Shown piece after piece: positions 23,824 through 41,963 of a DNA stretch of 64,000 nt. The notes under the pieces were generated by a model that did no database searches, was not told the origin of the DNA, and saw only the letters and a list, made by a program, of their open reading frames with translations. A program made the translations under genes and the position numbers. This DNA comes from Euleptes europaea (taxonomy: Eukaryota; Chordata; Lepidosauria; Squamata; Sphaerodactylidae), in the NCBI RefSeq assembly GCF_029931775.1, contig NC_079320.1:42945521-43009520 (forward strand), in the 5' to 3' direction. Positions within the stretch are counted from its first letter, which is position 1, and the number at the start of each line of letters is the position of its first letter.

Positions 23824-25251
23824 ATGCAAGGCGACGAGGAAAACACCCCTACTACCCCTGACGCGCCGAATGAACCGGTGGTGCCGGAGAAACCGGACCC
23901 CAAGGAGGAGGGTGCCAAGCCAAAGAAGCCTAGGGATCCCATCCCCGACCAAGGCCGGGACGGACGTCCCCGAGGACTTTTTAACAATTGGCTGGACTCC
24001 CCCAAGGGTTGGTCTCTCTCCCGAACCGCGGCGAAGGATCGCCGGTTGGCCTTCCCCAGCACGGGACTCGAAGGGGACCCGGCACGCAAGGAGGCCCTGA
24101 TGGAGGAGGAACGCAAGCAGTGGCAGGAGGATCGCCAAGCTATGCAGGAGCAGATGGAAACCATGCAGCGTGTGATGGGTGAGATGGCAGCGGCCCTGGA
24201 CGAGCTGAAAGTGCAACCGCCCGCCGGCAATCTCCCGGACGGAGCACCGGCGGCCCCTCCCGCGCCTCCTAGCCTCCCGTCCCGTTGGGACCTGAAAGTC
24301 ACGTATGACGGTTCAGGGGACCAGTTGACCTTTTTCATGGTCCAAGTGGACATTTTTATGCGAGAACAAGGCCGAACCTTCACCTCCGAGGAGTCCCGGG
24401 TGCAGTACGTGGCTTCCTTACTGCAAGGGGAGGCGGCCGCCTGGATGGTGTTGCAGTATGAACTCCGCTCGCCGGTGCTGCGAACCCTGGACGAGTTTAT
24501 GGTAGCACTCCGAAACCGCTTTGAGGACCCGACCCTGGGAGAGCGGGCTAAAGCCTCCCTGATGCAACTGCGCCAAGGGACCAAGTCGGTGGCGCAGTAT
24601 GCAAGTGAGTTCCAGTCACTGGCCAGCCGAATCCTGGACTGGAGTGAGGCCACTTTGGTACAGTGTTTCAGGGAGGGCCTCAACCCGGACCTCCAACATT
24701 GGGCCTTCATGCAAGGGAACCCCCCGGATGTGGAAGGTTGGGTTCGCCACACTGCCGACATCGAGAATCGCAAACAACTTTTGACCTTGTCCAAACAACG
24801 CATTGGACGAGACCCGAGACCCCGGAGTGACCGGGGCCGAGACTTCCGACTGGGGGGCAGCGGGGGTCCCTCGGCTGCTGAACGCCGCAAGCGTTTTGAG
24901 ACCGGTGTCTGCCTGACCTGCGGAGGTAAGGGACACTTTGCGTCACAGTGCCCCTCTCGTTCGGGCCGTCCCAACCCCCCACGCCAAGCCCCGACTGAAC
25001 CACAGAAGGCGACTGCCGAGGACCAGCCCCGCCGCAGGAGCGGACCGCCGGGCCGACGTTCCGGCGCACCCTCCGCTCTCCATGCGCGCCCCCAGGACGG
25101 AGCCTCCACTTCTACTGGCCCGACGGGGTCCCGGATTACAAGTACCACTTTTGATTCGGACGGGTCCCCGACCGCCACCACTCCTTCCCCCTCTTCCAGC
25201 GAGGAGGACGAGTGGGAACAGCCGGCAAAAAACGCCGTCGGTCTGCTGTAG
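23824..25251 (+). CDS. gag: Gag of the chromovirus
   Basis: A 475-residue frame opening 53 bases after the 5' LTR. The N-terminal ~85 residues are Pro/Glu/Lys-rich; a charged helical segment follows (MEEERKQWQEDRQAMQEQME). The capsid-like middle region has LQGEAAAWMVLQYELRS and YASEFQSLASRILDWSE, typical of Gypsy Gag. Near residue 363 lies a single CCHC zinc knuckle (CLTCGGKGHFASQC). The C-terminal tail is basic and Pro/Ser-rich. Role in the family: forms the particle and binds the genomic RNA. The frame overlaps pol by about 40 bases in the -1 relation. Confidence 0.93.
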   Translation: MQGDEENTPTTPDAPNEPVVPEKPDPKEEGAKPKKPRDPIPDQGRDGRPRGLFNNWLDSPKGWSLSRTAAKDRRLAFPSTGLEGDPARKEALMEEERKQWQEDRQAMQEQMETMQRVMGEMAAALDELKVQPPAGNLPDGAPAAPPAPPSLPSRWDLKVTYDGSGDQLTFFMVQVDIFMREQGRTFTSEESRVQYVASLLQGEAAAWMVLQYELRSPVLRTLDEFMVALRNRFEDPTLGERAKASLMQLRQGTKSVAQYASEFQSLASRILDWSEATLVQCFREGLNPDLQHWAFMQGNPPDVEGWVRHTADIENRKQLLTLSKQRIGRDPRPRSDRGRDFRLGGSGGPSAAERRKRFETGVCLTCGGKGHFASQCPSRSGRPNPPRQAPTEPQKATAEDQPRRRSGPPGRRSGAPSALHARPQDGASTSTGPTGSRITSTTFDSDGSPTATTPSPSSSEEDEWEQPAKNAVGLL

Positions 25252-28200
25252 AGGGGGCTCCGCAGCAGACCGCCCCTGTTGTTGTGCAAGGAGCTCCACC
25301 GATGGTAAGCGCCCAAGAGGACAATGTATATGTGCGTGTTCACCTTTCCCTACCAAAAGGGGGTCCCAGTTTAGAATTCCCCGCTTTGGTTGACTCGGGG
25401 TGTGCCCGCACCATGATTAGTGAGGACACAGCCAAGAAACTGGGAGTCCGGCGCAAGCGGCTTCCGGGACCCCTCCGCTTTTCCCAAATGGACGGGAGTG
25501 ATTTTAAACGAGGCCCGGTGACCCACAGAACTGCAGCCGTGATTATGTCCGTGGGGGAACATTGGGAACGCTTGTATTTTACCATCGCCCCTATAGTAAC
25601 CCCGGTGGTATTAGGGATGAACTGGCTACGGGGACACAACCCGTCCATCGACTGGGTTGAACGGGTGCTCTCGTTTCCCGAAAACCCCTGTAGATTACAT
25701 GACAAGGAACGGGTTGTCCGGTCTCCGGCCGCCGCTGTGGTAGGGTCTCCCCCCCCAGCCACCGTTCCTCCTCAACTGCCCACTGAATACTCGCAGTTTG
25801 CGGACGTCTTTGATGTTAGGGAATGTGACGAACTACCCCCCCACAGAGAGACGGACTGCGCCATCGAAATTGTGGGGGAAGGCAAACTGTCTAAAGGGAA
25901 GGTTTACCCCATGAGCCCTAGTGAAAAGGCGGTGTTACGGGACTATCTGGATGCCAACTTGGCGAGGGGTTTCATACGCCCTTCCAAGGCTCCTTATTCG
26001 GCCCCAGCCTTCTTTGTGAAGAAAAAGACGGGAGATTTAAGACTGTGCATTGACTTTCGTAGGCTAAACGCCGTCACCCAGTCTAACGCTTACCCTCTCC
26101 CTCTTATTCCCGACCTTCTAGCACAATTAAAGGAGGGCCGAATCTTCACCAAACTGGACTTAGTGGAAGCATACCACCGCATTCGCATTAAAGAAGGAGA
26201 CGAACCCAAAACAGCCTTTTCCAGCTGTTTTGGAATGTTTGAATACCTAGTCATGCCTTTCGGACTTTCGGGGGCTCCCAGTGTGTTTATGCAATTAATT
26301 AATGAGGTTTTGCATGATTTGCTGTTTCGGGGGGTGGTGGTATTTCTCGATGACATCCTTATTTACTCTGAAACCATGGAAGAACATGTGCGCCTAGTGC
26401 GAGAAGTGCTCCAGCGGCTGCGGGAGCACAAACTATATGCTAAGGTGTCCAAATGTGAGTTCCACCAACCTTCCATCACATTTCTTGGGTACGTGATTTC
26501 CCACCAAGGGTTAGAAATGGACCCCGCAAAGGTCCAGGCGGTGTGGGATTGGGAACCCCCCACTACCCGCCGCCAGCTTCAGCAGTTTTTGGGATTCGCT
26601 AACTTTTACCGCAACTTCATTCCCAACTTTGCCCAAGTTGCGCTTCCCCTCACTGCCCTGTTGCGTACCAAGGACAAGGGGGCTAGCGCCGCGCTTCCCA
26701 CAGCCCGTTTGCAATGGTCCCCCCAGTGCCAGCAAGCTTTTGAACGTTTAAAGCTGCTTTTTTCATCCGAACCCGTTTTGGCCCACCCGGATTGCACCAA
26801 GCCTTTTGTGGTGCAAGTGGATGCCTCGGATGTGGCCATGGGCGGGGCCCTATTGCAGAGGGATGAAGGGGGGCGGTTGAGACCTTGCGCCTACTTCTCC
26901 AAGAAGTTTTCCCAGTCCGAAATCAACTGGGCTATTTGGGAGAAGGAGGCGGCGGCGGTCAAACATGCCCTCACCATATGGAGGCACTTTTTAGAAGGTG
27001 CCGAGCTGCCGTTTGAAGTGTGTACCGATCACAAGAATCTCGAGGCTCTCAAGGGAGCTAGAAAGCTCAACGCCAAACAAATTCGGTGGGCCCAATTCTT
27101 CGCAAAATTCCGGTTCACCCTCAAGCATGTCCCTGGCAAAGAAAATGCCCTAGCTGACGCTTTGTCACGACTTCCCCAGTATCGCAACGATTTCGATCGC
27201 CCAGTCGACTCCCTGTTCACTCCCGAGCAGCGAGGGGAGGTTCCTAGCTTAGCCGTCACTACCCGGTCCCAAGCCCAACAACCTGACACCCCCCCTACGC
27301 TCAAAGGTATCCCGGAAGCCTTCCAACAGCGACTCCGGGACGCCTCCTTACAGGAGGAGGAGCACCATCTCCTCCCCTCGGGCTTGGAACGAACCAACAC
27401 CTGGTGGGTGCAAGGGGGAAAACTATATGTCCCATCCTCCCTTCGTAAAGAGGTATTGGGACTTGTACATGGTGCCAGGTTGGCGGGTCATTTTGGTTTC
27501 ATAAAAACTCTTCACCTGGTACGGAGGCAGTTTTGGTGGCCCGGTATGAGATCCGATGTAGAGCTGTACGTGCGCAGCTGCCCCACTTGCGCCACAGCCA
27601 AAAGACGGATGGGAAAACCCCCAGGACTCCTCAAACCGCTTGAGAACCCCTCCCGACCCTGGGAAGTCATCGCCATGGATTTTATCACCGACCTACCTCC
27701 GAGTCGGGGAAAGACGGTTCTCTGGGTAATCACGGACCTCTTTTCCAAACAGGTCCATTTTGTTCCATGTGCAGGTCTTCCTTCAGCCCAGGGCTTGGCT
27801 AAACTGTTCGTCACACACGTCCTCAGGCTACACTCGATCCCGAGGAAGGTCCTCTCCGACCGGGGGGTCCAGTTTGTTGCCAAATTTTGGCGAGCCTTCC
27901 TAAAGCTAATGGGGGTGGAGGAACAGGGCCTTTCTTCCGCCTATCACCCCCAGACGGATGGTCAAACGGAACGAGTAAACGCGGTGGTAGAATGTTATTT
28001 GCGCTGCTATGTAAATTTCCACCAGGACGACTGGGTCGACCTGCTGCCATTTGCCGAATATGCGTACAACAATGCGCCTCATTCCTCTACCGGCTTTAGT
28101 CCCTTCCAAGTAATATACGGGACGGAATTCGGTCCTTTCGGTTCCGCTCCCGTCACGCCAGAGCTCCAGTCCACCCCTGATCTTCAGGAGTGGATTCAGG

Positions 28201-28760
28201 TAGTCAAATTTACCTGGCCATGGCTGCTCAAGAATCTTGAGAGGGCAAAAAGCAAGTACAAGGAACAGGCAGACAAACACCGGTCTCTGGGATGGGAACT
28301 TAAGGTGGGAGAGCAAGTCTATCTGTCCACTAAAAACCTCCGCTCTCTGCGTCCCTGCAAAAAATTGAGCGACCGTTATGTGGGACCTTTCCCCATTACC
28401 AGAGTAATCAATGAGGTTACCGTGGAACTGGAACTCCCAAAGACCCTCAAGGGGGTCCATCCAGTCTTTCATATAAGCCTCCTCAAACCTTATGTGCCAG
28501 CTCCCCAGTTCCACCCCCCTCCCGCACACGAGATTCCTACCGTAGTAGGGGGAGATACCCATTTGGAAATATCCAAGGTTTTAGATTCCAAATGGAAAAA
28601 AGGGAAACTGTTTTACTTTGTTCGGTGGAAAAACCTTGGGTCCGCTCACGACGAGTGGGTGGCCGCACCCCACATGGCGGCCCCTCGCTTGATCCGAGAA
28701 TTCCACCTCGCTTATCCCGATAAGCCTCGCCCTCTCGAGAACCCTGGAGGGGGGCCTTAA
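25212..28760 (+). CDS. pol: Pol of the chromovirus (protease, RT, RNase H, integrase, chromodomain)
   Basis: A 1182-codon frame. The aspartic protease motif ALVDSGCARTMIS is near residues 59-71. The reverse transcriptase spans about residues 235-410, with LDLVEAYHRIRI, MPFGLSGAPSVF and the catalytic FLDD. RNase H follows at about 530-640 (VQVDASDVAMGGALLQ). The integrase has an HHCC zinc region (GHFGFIKT ... CPTCATAK) and a D,D-35-E core (IAMDFITDL, DRGVQF, YHPQTDGQTERVN). A C-terminal chromodomain (EISKVLDSKWKKGKLFYFV, RWKNLG, DEWV) defines a chromovirus and in the family is thought to guide integration to certain chromatin. Expression is by -1 frameshifting from gag. Confidence 0.95.
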   Translation: MGTAGKKRRRSAVEGAPQQTAPVVVQGAPPMVSAQEDNVYVRVHLSLPKGGPSLEFPALVDSGCARTMISEDTAKKLGVRRKRLPGPLRFSQMDGSDFKRGPVTHRTAAVIMSVGEHWERLYFTIAPIVTPVVLGMNWLRGHNPSIDWVERVLSFPENPCRLHDKERVVRSPAAAVVGSPPPATVPPQLPTEYSQFADVFDVRECDELPPHRETDCAIEIVGEGKLSKGKVYPMSPSEKAVLRDYLDANLARGFIRPSKAPYSAPAFFVKKKTGDLRLCIDFRRLNAVTQSNAYPLPLIPDLLAQLKEGRIFTKLDLVEAYHRIRIKEGDEPKTAFSSCFGMFEYLVMPFGLSGAPSVFMQLINEVLHDLLFRGVVVFLDDILIYSETMEEHVRLVREVLQRLREHKLYAKVSKCEFHQPSITFLGYVISHQGLEMDPAKVQAVWDWEPPTTRRQLQQFLGFANFYRNFIPNFAQVALPLTALLRTKDKGASAALPTARLQWSPQCQQAFERLKLLFSSEPVLAHPDCTKPFVVQVDASDVAMGGALLQRDEGGRLRPCAYFSKKFSQSEINWAIWEKEAAAVKHALTIWRHFLEGAELPFEVCTDHKNLEALKGARKLNAKQIRWAQFFAKFRFTLKHVPGKENALADALSRLPQYRNDFDRPVDSLFTPEQRGEVPSLAVTTRSQAQQPDTPPTLKGIPEAFQQRLRDASLQEEEHHLLPSGLERTNTWWVQGGKLYVPSSLRKEVLGLVHGARLAGHFGFIKTLHLVRRQFWWPGMRSDVELYVRSCPTCATAKRRMGKPPGLLKPLENPSRPWEVIAMDFITDLPPSRGKTVLWVITDLFSKQVHFVPCAGLPSAQGLAKLFVTHVLRLHSIPRKVLSDRGVQFVAKFWRAFLKLMGVEEQGLSSAYHPQTDGQTERVNAVVECYLRCYVNFHQDDWVDLLPFAEYAYNNAPHSSTGFSPFQVIYGTEFGPFGSAPVTPELQSTPDLQEWIQVVKFTWPWLLKNLERAKSKYKEQADKHRSLGWELKVGEQVYLSTKNLRSLRPCKKLSDRYVGPFPITRVINEVTVELELPKTLKGVHPVFHISLLKPYVPAPQFHPPPAHEIPTVVGGDTHLEISKVLDSKWKKGKLFYFVRWKNLGSAHDEWVAAPHMAAPRLIREFHLAYPDKPRPLENPGGGP
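25227..25272 (+). promoter_or_regulatory. -1 ribosomal frameshift signal at the gag-pol overlap
   Basis: The heptamer A AAA AAC (25227-25233) lies in the gag frame in the correct phase for X XXY YYZ slippage. Five bases later a perfect 10-bp stem can form: CGGTCTGCTG (25239-25248) with CAGCAGACCG (25263-25272), enclosing a 14-base loop that includes the gag stop. Slippery site, spacer and stem all fit the known read-through mode of this family. Confidence 0.85.
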
Positions 28761-28771
28761 GGGGGGCAGAA

Positions 28772-29216
28772 TGTGAGGGTCTCTGTCTATGTGTCTCTGC
28801 TTTCCATCACCTGCTTTTGCTTTGGTATCAGTGAACTCGTAAAAGCAGTTCACACCTTCTGGTCTCAGGCGCCAGGCCTGATTGCCCCTAGTATCTTCCC
28901 CCCCGCTGTTCTTCCTGTCAGTACTCCCTCAGGCCGATGCGGCCTTGGAAGTGTGATAGCTTCACCAGACTTCCTGGGACTCGTCTGATGTTTTGTATTA
29001 TGCCAAGCTTGTAACTTCCCATAACAATAAGTGTGAACCCCAGTGCCCCAGTGCCCTGGAGTCAATATATTCTGTAAACCCGAATAGCCCCTCACTTGCA
29101 GCTTTCTACCTGTGCCTGTCTCATCTCCTGATGTCTTCAATAAATCCTTTGTTTCTTTATCAACGTCTGAACATTTGATTTGGTGAAGTAAACTCAGAGA
29201 GAGGGGATCTCTCACA
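28772..29216 (+). repeat. 3' LTR of the chromovirus
   Basis: TG...CA bounded, about 445 bases. It matches the 5' LTR throughout except for one base less in a poly-C run. Confidence 0.95.
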
Positions 29217-29525
29217 TTTGGTCTCCATTACTTTAGTAATAATTGTGGACTAAACTTGATGAAGTGGCATTGTATGCAAATTGAATTGTAAAAGTATTCT
29301 TAAATTTGTTATGTATAATCTGTACACTGATTTATGAATGGAAGTCTTAGAATTTGTAGCTGCTCAGTAAGCCAACTCTAGAATAAGAATTCCAGGACCA
29401 TGAGAGCTACATTCCTACAAATGCAATGTATGTGAAAAAAATTTAAAAGTTCTAACTTCTTTTTTCAGTGTTGGAATTCTCTTTTCTCCAGTGATGAAAG
29501 TCATAAATTAAAAATAAGGAATTGA

Positions 29526-29640
29526 ATTAGACAGGAATCCAGTAGCACCTTAAAGACCAACATCATTTATTCTATTATAATCTTTCACCAAATGGTGAAG
29601 TAAGCTCTGACTCATGAATGTTTATGCTGATTTTTTTTAA
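29526..29640 (+). repeat. Interspersed repeat (CCTTAAAGACCAAC family)
   Basis: Contains AATCCAGTAGCACCTTAAAG and ACCAACATCATTTATTCT. Same family as at 1,651, 17,455 and 53,553. Confidence 0.55.
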
Positions 29641-29937
29641 AAAGTCAAAACAGACTAATGGCATCTCTCTGAAAAAAAGATCTGGGTATTTTATTCCCAG
29701 AAGAAGTAACAAATCTCAAATCAGAAATATATGGTACATTATTCTATGAACCTGTTTACCAACACAGTTACATTTTAAAAGGCTTTTTTTGGTGCAAAGA
29801 TCCTAAATAGGAGAGGAAAAAATATAAGAAAGGACCCAGTGTATACAAGACAAGCGCCACTGTTATCCATGGAGGGGAGTAATCAATGGGATGGTCCCAA
29901 TCTGGGCCTTCTTACTTAACACATTCTGTTGTTTGTA

Positions 29938-30420
29938 GGGTTGCTAACCTCCAAGTAGTGGCTGGGGAACTCCTGGAATTACAGCTGGTCTCCAGACAAC
30001 AGAGATCAGTTCCCCTGAAGGAAACAGCTACTTTGGAAGGTGGACTGTATGAGCCAGCATGGTGCAGTGGTTAAGAGCGGTGGCTTGGAGCGGTGGCCTC
30101 TGATCTGGAGAACTGGGTTTGATTCCCCACTCCTCCACATGAGCGGCAGAGGGTAATCTGGTTAACTGGATTTGTTTCCCCACTCCTACACATGAAGCCA
30201 GCTGGGTGATCTTGAGCTCTCTTAGAGCTCTCTCAGCCCCACCTACCTCACAGGGTGTCTGTTGTGGGGAGGGGAAGGTGATTGTAAGCCAGTTTGATTC
30301 TTCCTTAAGTGGTAGAGAAAGTTGGCATATAAAAACCAACTCTGATGAGTCTTCATCTTCTTCCCCACTGAGTCCCCTCTCCTCCCCAATCCCCACCCCC
30401 AAAATCTCCAGGTTGGCACA
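29938..30420. repeat. GGTTGCTAACC-type repeat interrupted by a tRNA SINE
   Basis: The left arm (AGGGTTGCTAACCTCCAAG ... GAAGGTGGACTGTA) is at 29,938-30,049. The right arm (CCCCACCCCCAAAATCTCC, AGGTTGGCACAC) is at about 30,365-30,420. Between them, about 30,050-30,360, is a sense copy of the tRNA-derived SINE: GCCAGCATGGTGCAGTGG, TTTGATTCCCCACTCCTC and tail AAGTTGGCATATAAAAACC. Confidence 0.72.
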
Positions 30421-30479
30421 CGACGAACAAGCAAACTGAACTGATGTTAATACTTTGTTCAAGATATAATGTGTGTGTA

Positions 30480-31562
30480 TGTGTGTGTTAAGTGCCATCA
30501 AGTCGCTTCCGACTCATGACGACCCTATGAATGAAAGTCCTCCAAAATGTCCTATCTTTGAAAGTCTTGAAAATTGAGGGCTGTGGCTTCCTTTATTGGA
30601 TCAGTCCATCTGATAGATTGCCCCAGTGGCACTGATAAGGAGTTAGTTCGACTTATTTTAAATGATATTTATCCCCAGGTTACTGCAGGGGTTGCTAGCT
30701 TTCTGGGACTTGTATTAAAGTTTTAATTTTTAATGTTGTAAGGAAGAGATGTCAGTTCAAAGTTTATAAATCTCCTTTTAACCTCAATATGTATTTACTT
30801 TTATGCCAATAAAGGTGTGATTTGATTTGAGTCAGTCCATCTCTTGTTGGGTCTTCCTCTTTTCCTGCTGCCCTCAACTTTTCCTAGCATGACTCTTTTC
30901 CAGTGACTCTTGTCATCTCATGATGTGACCAAAACACGATAGCCTCAGTTTAGTCATTTTAGCTTCTAGGGTCAGTTCAGGCTTGATTTGATCTATAACC
31001 CACTGATTTGTTTTTTGGGCAGTCCACGGAATCCGTAACACTCTCCTCCAACACCACATTTCAAAGGAATCTATTTTCTTCCTTTCAGCTTTCATTGTCC
31101 AGCTTTCACACCCATACATAGTAATAGGGAATACGATGGCATGAATTAATCTAGTCTTGGTGGCCAGTGACACATCCTTACACTTCAAAACCTTTTCTAG
31201 CTCCTTCATGGCTGCCCTTCCTAGTCTCAATCTCCTTCTGATTTCTTGGCTGCAGTCTCCCTTTTCTGAAAGGGAAAGAAAATATCAAGACCACGGTCAC
31301 ACAGCCCGGATAGCCTACAAGAACGGACGAGTCTCCCTTTTGGTTGATGGTGGAGTCAAGGAATAGAAAGTCTTGAACAATTTCAATTTCCTCATCGTCA
31401 GCCTTAAAGTTGTATAATTCTCCTGTAGTCATTACTTTTGTTTTCTTGATGTTCAGTGGTAGTCCTGCTTTGGCACCTTCTCTTTTAACTTTCAGCAGTG
31501 GTCGTTTCAAATCTTCACTGCTTTCTGCCAATAACGTAGTGTCATCCGCATATCTCAAATTA
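30480..31562 (-). mobile_element. BovB (RTE-type) LINE 3' part, with nested insertions
   Basis: On the minus strand it encodes the BovB C-terminus: LATKTRLIHAIVFPITMYGC, ESWTMKAERKKIDSFEMWCW, RRVLRIPWTAQKTNQ, MTKLRLSCFGHIMR. Upstream lies RT sequence (MRYADDTTLLAESSEDLK) with the catalytic ADD. Its 3' end is GACTTGATGGCACTTAACAC. A 220-base insertion interrupts it at 30,612-30,831. A second foreign piece near 31,265-31,370 carries CCCGGATAGCCTACAAGAAC. 5'-truncated and dead. Confidence 0.92.
30612..30831 (+). mobile_element. LINE 3'-end insertion inside BovB
   Basis: A 220-base insert flanked by an exact 11-base duplication TCAGTCCATCT (30601-30611 and 30832-30842). It ends TTATGCCAATAAAGGTG followed by (TGATT)-like repeats, the same 3' end as the insertion at 59,873-60,310. 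It codes a short C-terminal remnant (VASFLGLVLK). Confidence 0.85.
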
Positions 31563-31903
31563 TTAATGTTAACTGACCAAGATGGCGAAGCTTACAGCTT
31601 TGATAAACCTGAATGATAATTTACAATTTTGGGGGGAATGTGAGGCTTGGATAATGTACTGTGAAAATCATTTTTTAACGGGACAATTTAAAGGATACTG
31701 TTTGATCTAATCCTTTATTTATACTTTGTATTAATGTTTATATTAGGTACTGATTTAATAATGTTAGATACGACAAGAACAGGTTAATTAAAATAATATT
31801 GGGATTAGTTCCGTTACCAAAAGTTTATACAATTTATTTTTAGATGGAAGAGGGAGAGGGGGAAGTCATTTTATTGTTAAATTAGAGATTTTACTTGTTT
31901 TTC

Positions 31904-32670
31904 TTTTTATTATTACTATTATCTTGTTTCTGTTGATATATTAAATGAAGAAAAATAAAAAAATTATTATAAAAATTATTAATGTTATATTATAATGGGT
32001 ACAATCTAAACTAATAACAATTATTAATGTTATATAATGGGTAAAATCTAATATAGAGTCACTGCAGCATGCATAATTTGTACTGTACCATTCCTAACTT
32101 ATTTTTATTATTAGTATTATATTGTTTCTGTTGATATATTAAAAGAAGAAAAATAAAAATTATTATAAAAATTATTAATGTTATATTATAATGGGTACAA
32201 TCTAATCTAATAACAATTATTGTAAAATCTAATATAGAGACACTGCAGCATGCATAATTTGTACTGTACCATTCCTAAGTTTTTTATTATTAGTAGTATT
32301 ATATTGTTTCTGTTGATATATTAAATGAAGAAAAATAAAAAAAATATTATAAAAAATTATTGTTATATTATAATGGGTACAATCTAATCTAATAACAATT
32401 ATTGTTATATAATGGGTAAAATCTAATATAGAGTCACTGCAGCATGCATAATTTGTACTGTACCATTCCTAACTTTTTTATTATTAGTAGTATTATATTG
32501 TTTCTGTTGATATATTAAATGAAGAAAAATAAAAAAAATATTATAAAAAAATTATTGTTATATTATAATGGGTACAATCTAATCTAATAACACTTATTGT
32601 TATATAATGGGTAAAATCTAATATAGAGTCACTGCAGCATGCATAATTTGTACTGTACCATTCCTAACTT
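31904..32670. repeat. AT-rich tandem repeat, about four ~180-197 bp units
   Basis: Units at about 31,904-32,100, 32,101-32,280, 32,281-32,474 and 32,475-32,670. Each runs from a TTTTTATTATTA-like start through TGTTTCTGTTGATATATTAA, TATTATAATGGGTACAATCT and GAGTCACTGCAGCATGCATA to TACTGTACCATTCCTAA. The second unit lacks about 15 bases. The array stops about 70 bases before the TMEM184C CpG island. Confidence 0.9.
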
Positions 32671-32739
32671 GTTTCTCGTCGACTGATATTTGAGAATACG
32701 TTTTTTTTAAAAAAAGAACACTTGATCAAGAGCCTAACG

Positions 32740-41963
<9,224 letters not shown>

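Larger units (their letters stand above)
23326..29216 (+). mobile_element. Gypsy-family chromovirus (LTR retrotransposon), looks whole
   Basis: Two LTRs of about 446 and 445 bases bound a gag frame and a pol frame, in the family's standard order: gag, protease, reverse transcriptase, RNase H, integrase, chromodomain. LTRs begin TGTGAG and end CTCACA. I see no obvious break in either frame, and the LTRs differ only in the length of one C run, so the insertion is very young. No envelope gene. A purine-rich tract (GGGGGGCAGAA) precedes the 3' LTR. No tRNA-type TGG primer site follows the 5' LTR; some chromoviruses prime from their own RNA. There is no clear matching target duplication. It lies intergenic, about 4 kb upstream of TMEM184C. 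Confidence 0.95.

Noticed and set aside
23772-25343. Long minus-strand open frame (523 codons) opposite gag
   Set aside because: Its sequence is the GC-rich shadow of gag, is Arg/Ser/Pro-rich, and shows no domain. The plus-strand Gag has clear motifs.
31904-32670. A CRISPR-like repeat array
   Set aside because: The units are ~190-bp, contiguous and AT-rich, with no spacers, in a vertebrate genome. It is a simple tandem repeat.
1-32700. Exons of EDNRA, the usual neighbour of TMEM184C
   Set aside because: I looked for endothelin-receptor coding segments and found none. The gene, if syntenic, lies further left.
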